6,465 bases of DNA. It comes from an uncultured Oscillospiraceae bacterium (lineage in GTDB: Bacteria; Bacillota; Clostridia; Oscillospirales; Oscillospiraceae). Below, in pieces: positions 5,420-6,465 of this stretch. The notes under the pieces were generated by a model. The model worked only from the letters and a program-made list of their open reading frames with translations. It did not search any database and had not been told where the DNA came from. Each line of letters starts with the position of its first letter. The stretch's first letter is position 1. Position numbers and translations under genes: made by a program. The stretch covers positions 1-6,465 of the forward strand of contig CAKUKL010000087.1 of assembly GCA_934662925.1 (NCBI GenBank). The letters run 5' to 3'.

Positions 5420-5902
5420 TCACGGTGTTTTTCCTCCCGATCCGCCCTTTTTGAGGAAGTCCGCCATGGCGGCGGCCGCGCCGCCCACAAAGTCGGACAC
5501 CTTCTTGCCTATGTCGTCGACGGAGGTCCCGCCGGTCTTGTCCGCAGCGGACGGCTGCTTTTTCTCCGTCTTGCCCCCGGACGCCACCGAGCTTGCGATG
5601 GCGGCGGCCCGGGCGGCTGCCGCGGCCCGGCGCTCGGCCTCCTGGAACTCGGCGGCCACCTTGCGGATGTACGCCGCCATCTGCTCCACCTGACTGCGCA
5701 GGGCCCGGACCTCGCTGATCCGGCTTTGCAGCGCGGCCCTGCACGCCTCGCCCGACGGGCCTTCCCACGCGGGCGTCAGCATGGTAATGGCGCTGCGCAG
5801 GCGGTTTTCCACATCGCCGCAGGACGCCGCAATGGCCGACAGGCGGCTGGCCTGCTGCAGCACATTGTCGTAGTCGATGCGGATGGTGCTGTTTCCTTTC
5901 AT
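5420..5902 (-). CDS. WXG100-family protein with Ala-rich C-terminal extension
   Basis: 160 aa, ending at TGA. The ATG at 5902 has AAGGAAGGAG 7 bases upstream, overlapping the stop of the yukD-like gene, so the two are translationally close. Residues 1-95 fit WXG100: helix about 10-40, W46-E47-G48 turn, second helix about 50-92. The export-signal position, 40 residues after the Trp, reads F86-Q-E-A-E90 instead of YxxxD/E. Beyond that the protein is longer than the usual 100 aa: an Ala-rich stretch (92-106, continuing the helix), a Lys/Ser/Gly-rich linker (109-127), a predicted amphipathic segment (128-152) and a Gly-rich end. The two gene neighbours, YukD upstream and the large ESX-like protein downstream, support a T7SS role as substrate, chaperone or partner of the 505-aa protein. 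The function of the tail is not known. No signal peptide or membrane anchor is seen. Confidence 0.92.
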   Translation of the reverse strand: MKGNSTIRIDYDNVLQQASRLSAIAASCGDVENRLRSAITMLTPAWEGPSGEACRAALQSRISEVRALRSQVEQMAAYIRKVAAEFQEAERRAAAAARAAAIASSVASGGKTEKKQPSAADKTGGTSVDDIGKKVSDFVGGAAAAMADFLKKGGSGGKTP

Positions 5903-5906
5903 GCTG

Positions 5907-6164
5907 TCACTCCTTCCTTACGGCGCACTGGAGAACGCTTCCGTCCCAGATGCCGTATGCCGCAAGGCATTTTTCCGGCGCCACCGGCTGCCCGCCGAAG
6001 CTCAGCTCCAGCGACGCGCCGCCGAAGCGCCGGGGTTCCATCACGGCGAGGGTCTCCGCGATCTTGGGCGTCAGCTCGGCAAAGGGGAGAAACGCGGGCA
6101 GTTCCATGTCCAGCGCGGTCTCTCCCGCCGCCAGCGTGACGATCACATTTTCACACGGGCGCAT
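5907..6164 (-). CDS. yukD: YukD/EsaB-like ubiquitin-fold protein of type VII secretion
   Basis: 85 aa, ending at TGA. The start is the ATG at 6164, with GGGGAGGG 5 bases upstream and 13 bases after the stop of the preceding gene; a longer frame to 6257 overlaps that gene and adds unrelated Arg/Pro-rich residues. The sequence shows the beta-grasp pattern of YukD/EsaB: strand NVIVTLA (6-12), second strand ALDMELP, helix FAELTPKIAETLA, then strand SLELSFGG and the closing YGIWDGSVLQCAV, matching the GI-x-x-GD-x-L-x-I ending of YukD. Length fits the family (about 80 aa). It lacks a C-terminal Gly-Gly, so it is not a conjugated ubiquitin. In Firmicutes this protein is a cytosolic component or regulator of the T7SS, and its domain is also found fused to membrane components such as EccD. 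Its place right before a WXG100 gene supports the assignment. Confidence 0.85.
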   Translation of the reverse strand: MRPCENVIVTLAAGETALDMELPAFLPFAELTPKIAETLAVMEPRRFGGASLELSFGGQPVAPEKCLAAYGIWDGSVLQCAVRKE

Positions 6165-6169
6165 ACCGT

Positions 6170-6177
6170 CCCTCCCC
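6170..6177 (-). promoter_or_regulatory. Ribosome binding site that decides the yukD-like start
   Basis: GGGGAGGG, 5 bases before the ATG at 6164 and immediately after the TGA of the upstream gene. It supports the 85-aa form over a longer reading to 6257. Confidence 0.75.
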
Positions 6178-6465
6178 TCAATCGCTCCGCCATTTGCGGA
6201 CCAGCGCGGCCGCTGCGGCGGGCGTGGTCCACGAGACATACCAGCCCGCGTCCTCACCGGCCTCGGTGGGCAGGAGCTGCACCGTCCCCGTCCCGTCGGA
6301 CAGAAGGCTCACGCACTTGAGGGTACGGGCCGCCAGATCGCCGCACATGACGGAGAGATACGCCGCCTGCCCCGCGAAGCCCCGGAGGATCAGCCCGGCG
6401 CACCGGTCGGAAAAGCCCAGTTCCTTCAGCTTTTCCAGCCCCTTGTCCGCCGGGAGCCCCTGTAC
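6178..6465 (-). CDS. Unrecognised protein, C-terminal 95 residues (cut by right window edge)
   Basis: The frame is open from base 6465 to a TGA at 6178-6180 with no stop, giving 95 residues that begin VQGLPADKGL and end LVRKWRSD. It is followed 13 bases later by the yukD-like start, which argues that it is a real gene of the same operon. Visible structure: a helix-like stretch (KGLEKLKELGF), a hydrophobic middle (YLSVMCGDLAARTLKCVSLL) that looks like a strand-helix-strand, a Trp-containing strand (WYVSW) and a final Ala-rich helix (TPAAAAALVRKW). There are three cysteines and no membrane segment in this part. I do not recognise the family. Position suggests a T7SS accessory protein, but that is inference. 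Confidence 0.75.
   Translation of the reverse strand, partial: VQGLPADKGLEKLKELGFSDRCAGLILRGFAGQAAYLSVMCGDLAARTLKCVSLLSDGTGTVQLLPTEAGEDAGWYVSWTTPAAAAALVRKWRSD

Noticed and set aside
4312..5454. 380-aa open frame on the plus strand
   Set aside because: Antisense to the 505-aa gene; rich in Arg/His/Ala, with no domain. A shadow of GC-rich third positions.
6165..6257. 31-residue N-terminal extension of the yukD-like protein
   Set aside because: It overlaps the upstream gene, is Arg/Pro-rich, and does not belong to the ubiquitin-like fold; the ATG at 6164 has a good ribosome binding site.

Overview
All convincing genes in this window lie on the minus strand, so transcription runs from high to low coordinates. 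The window suggests a GC-rich Firmicute of the gut-Clostridia kind (Oscillospiraceae-like). This is an inference from several things: lipoprotein signal peptides of the form MKR-x-LALALALSLCAC, strong AGGAGG-type ribosome binding sites, Firmicute-type type VII secretion (T7SS) parts, and third-codon positions so GC-rich that long mirror-image ORFs appear on the plus strand. No genus can be named from the sequence alone.

Right half, positions 6465 to 3491: part of a T7SS (WXG100/ESX) operon. In transcription order it holds the C-terminal end of an unrecognised protein cut by the window edge, an 85-aa ubiquitin-like YukD/EsaB protein, a 160-aa WXG100 protein with an Ala-rich tail, a 505-aa protein with an ESX-like N-terminal helical hairpin but no WXG (candidate secreted substrate, TTG start), and a 98-aa EsxA-like WXG100 protein. 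The FtsK/SpoIIIE-type ATPase (EssC) and membrane components are not in the window and would be expected upstream, beyond 6465. Two GC-rich hairpins follow esxA; the second has a run of six T and is a good Rho-independent terminator.

Left half, positions 3315 to 1: three consecutive paralogous lipoprotein genes with gaps of 16 and 20 bases. Each begins with a lipobox signal peptide, a short linker and an almost identical TPR repeat. Past this shared head the two complete proteins diverge completely: one carries YD-like repeats encoded by AT-rich DNA, the other has two more TPRs and a large beta-rich domain with a calcium-loop-like DxDxDG motif. The third is cut by the left edge inside the TPR. 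The DNA for the TPR is about 95% identical between copies and every difference is silent.

How the parts may work together: YukD and the WXG100 proteins would belong to a T7SS export machine, and the 505-aa protein is the most likely cargo or cargo partner. The lipoproteins would be anchored on the outer face of the membrane. Whether they serve the T7SS (receptors, immunity or assembly factors) or are only neighbours cannot be decided here. The terminator between the two blocks, with no clear promoter after it, leaves open whether the lipoproteins are expressed by read-through.
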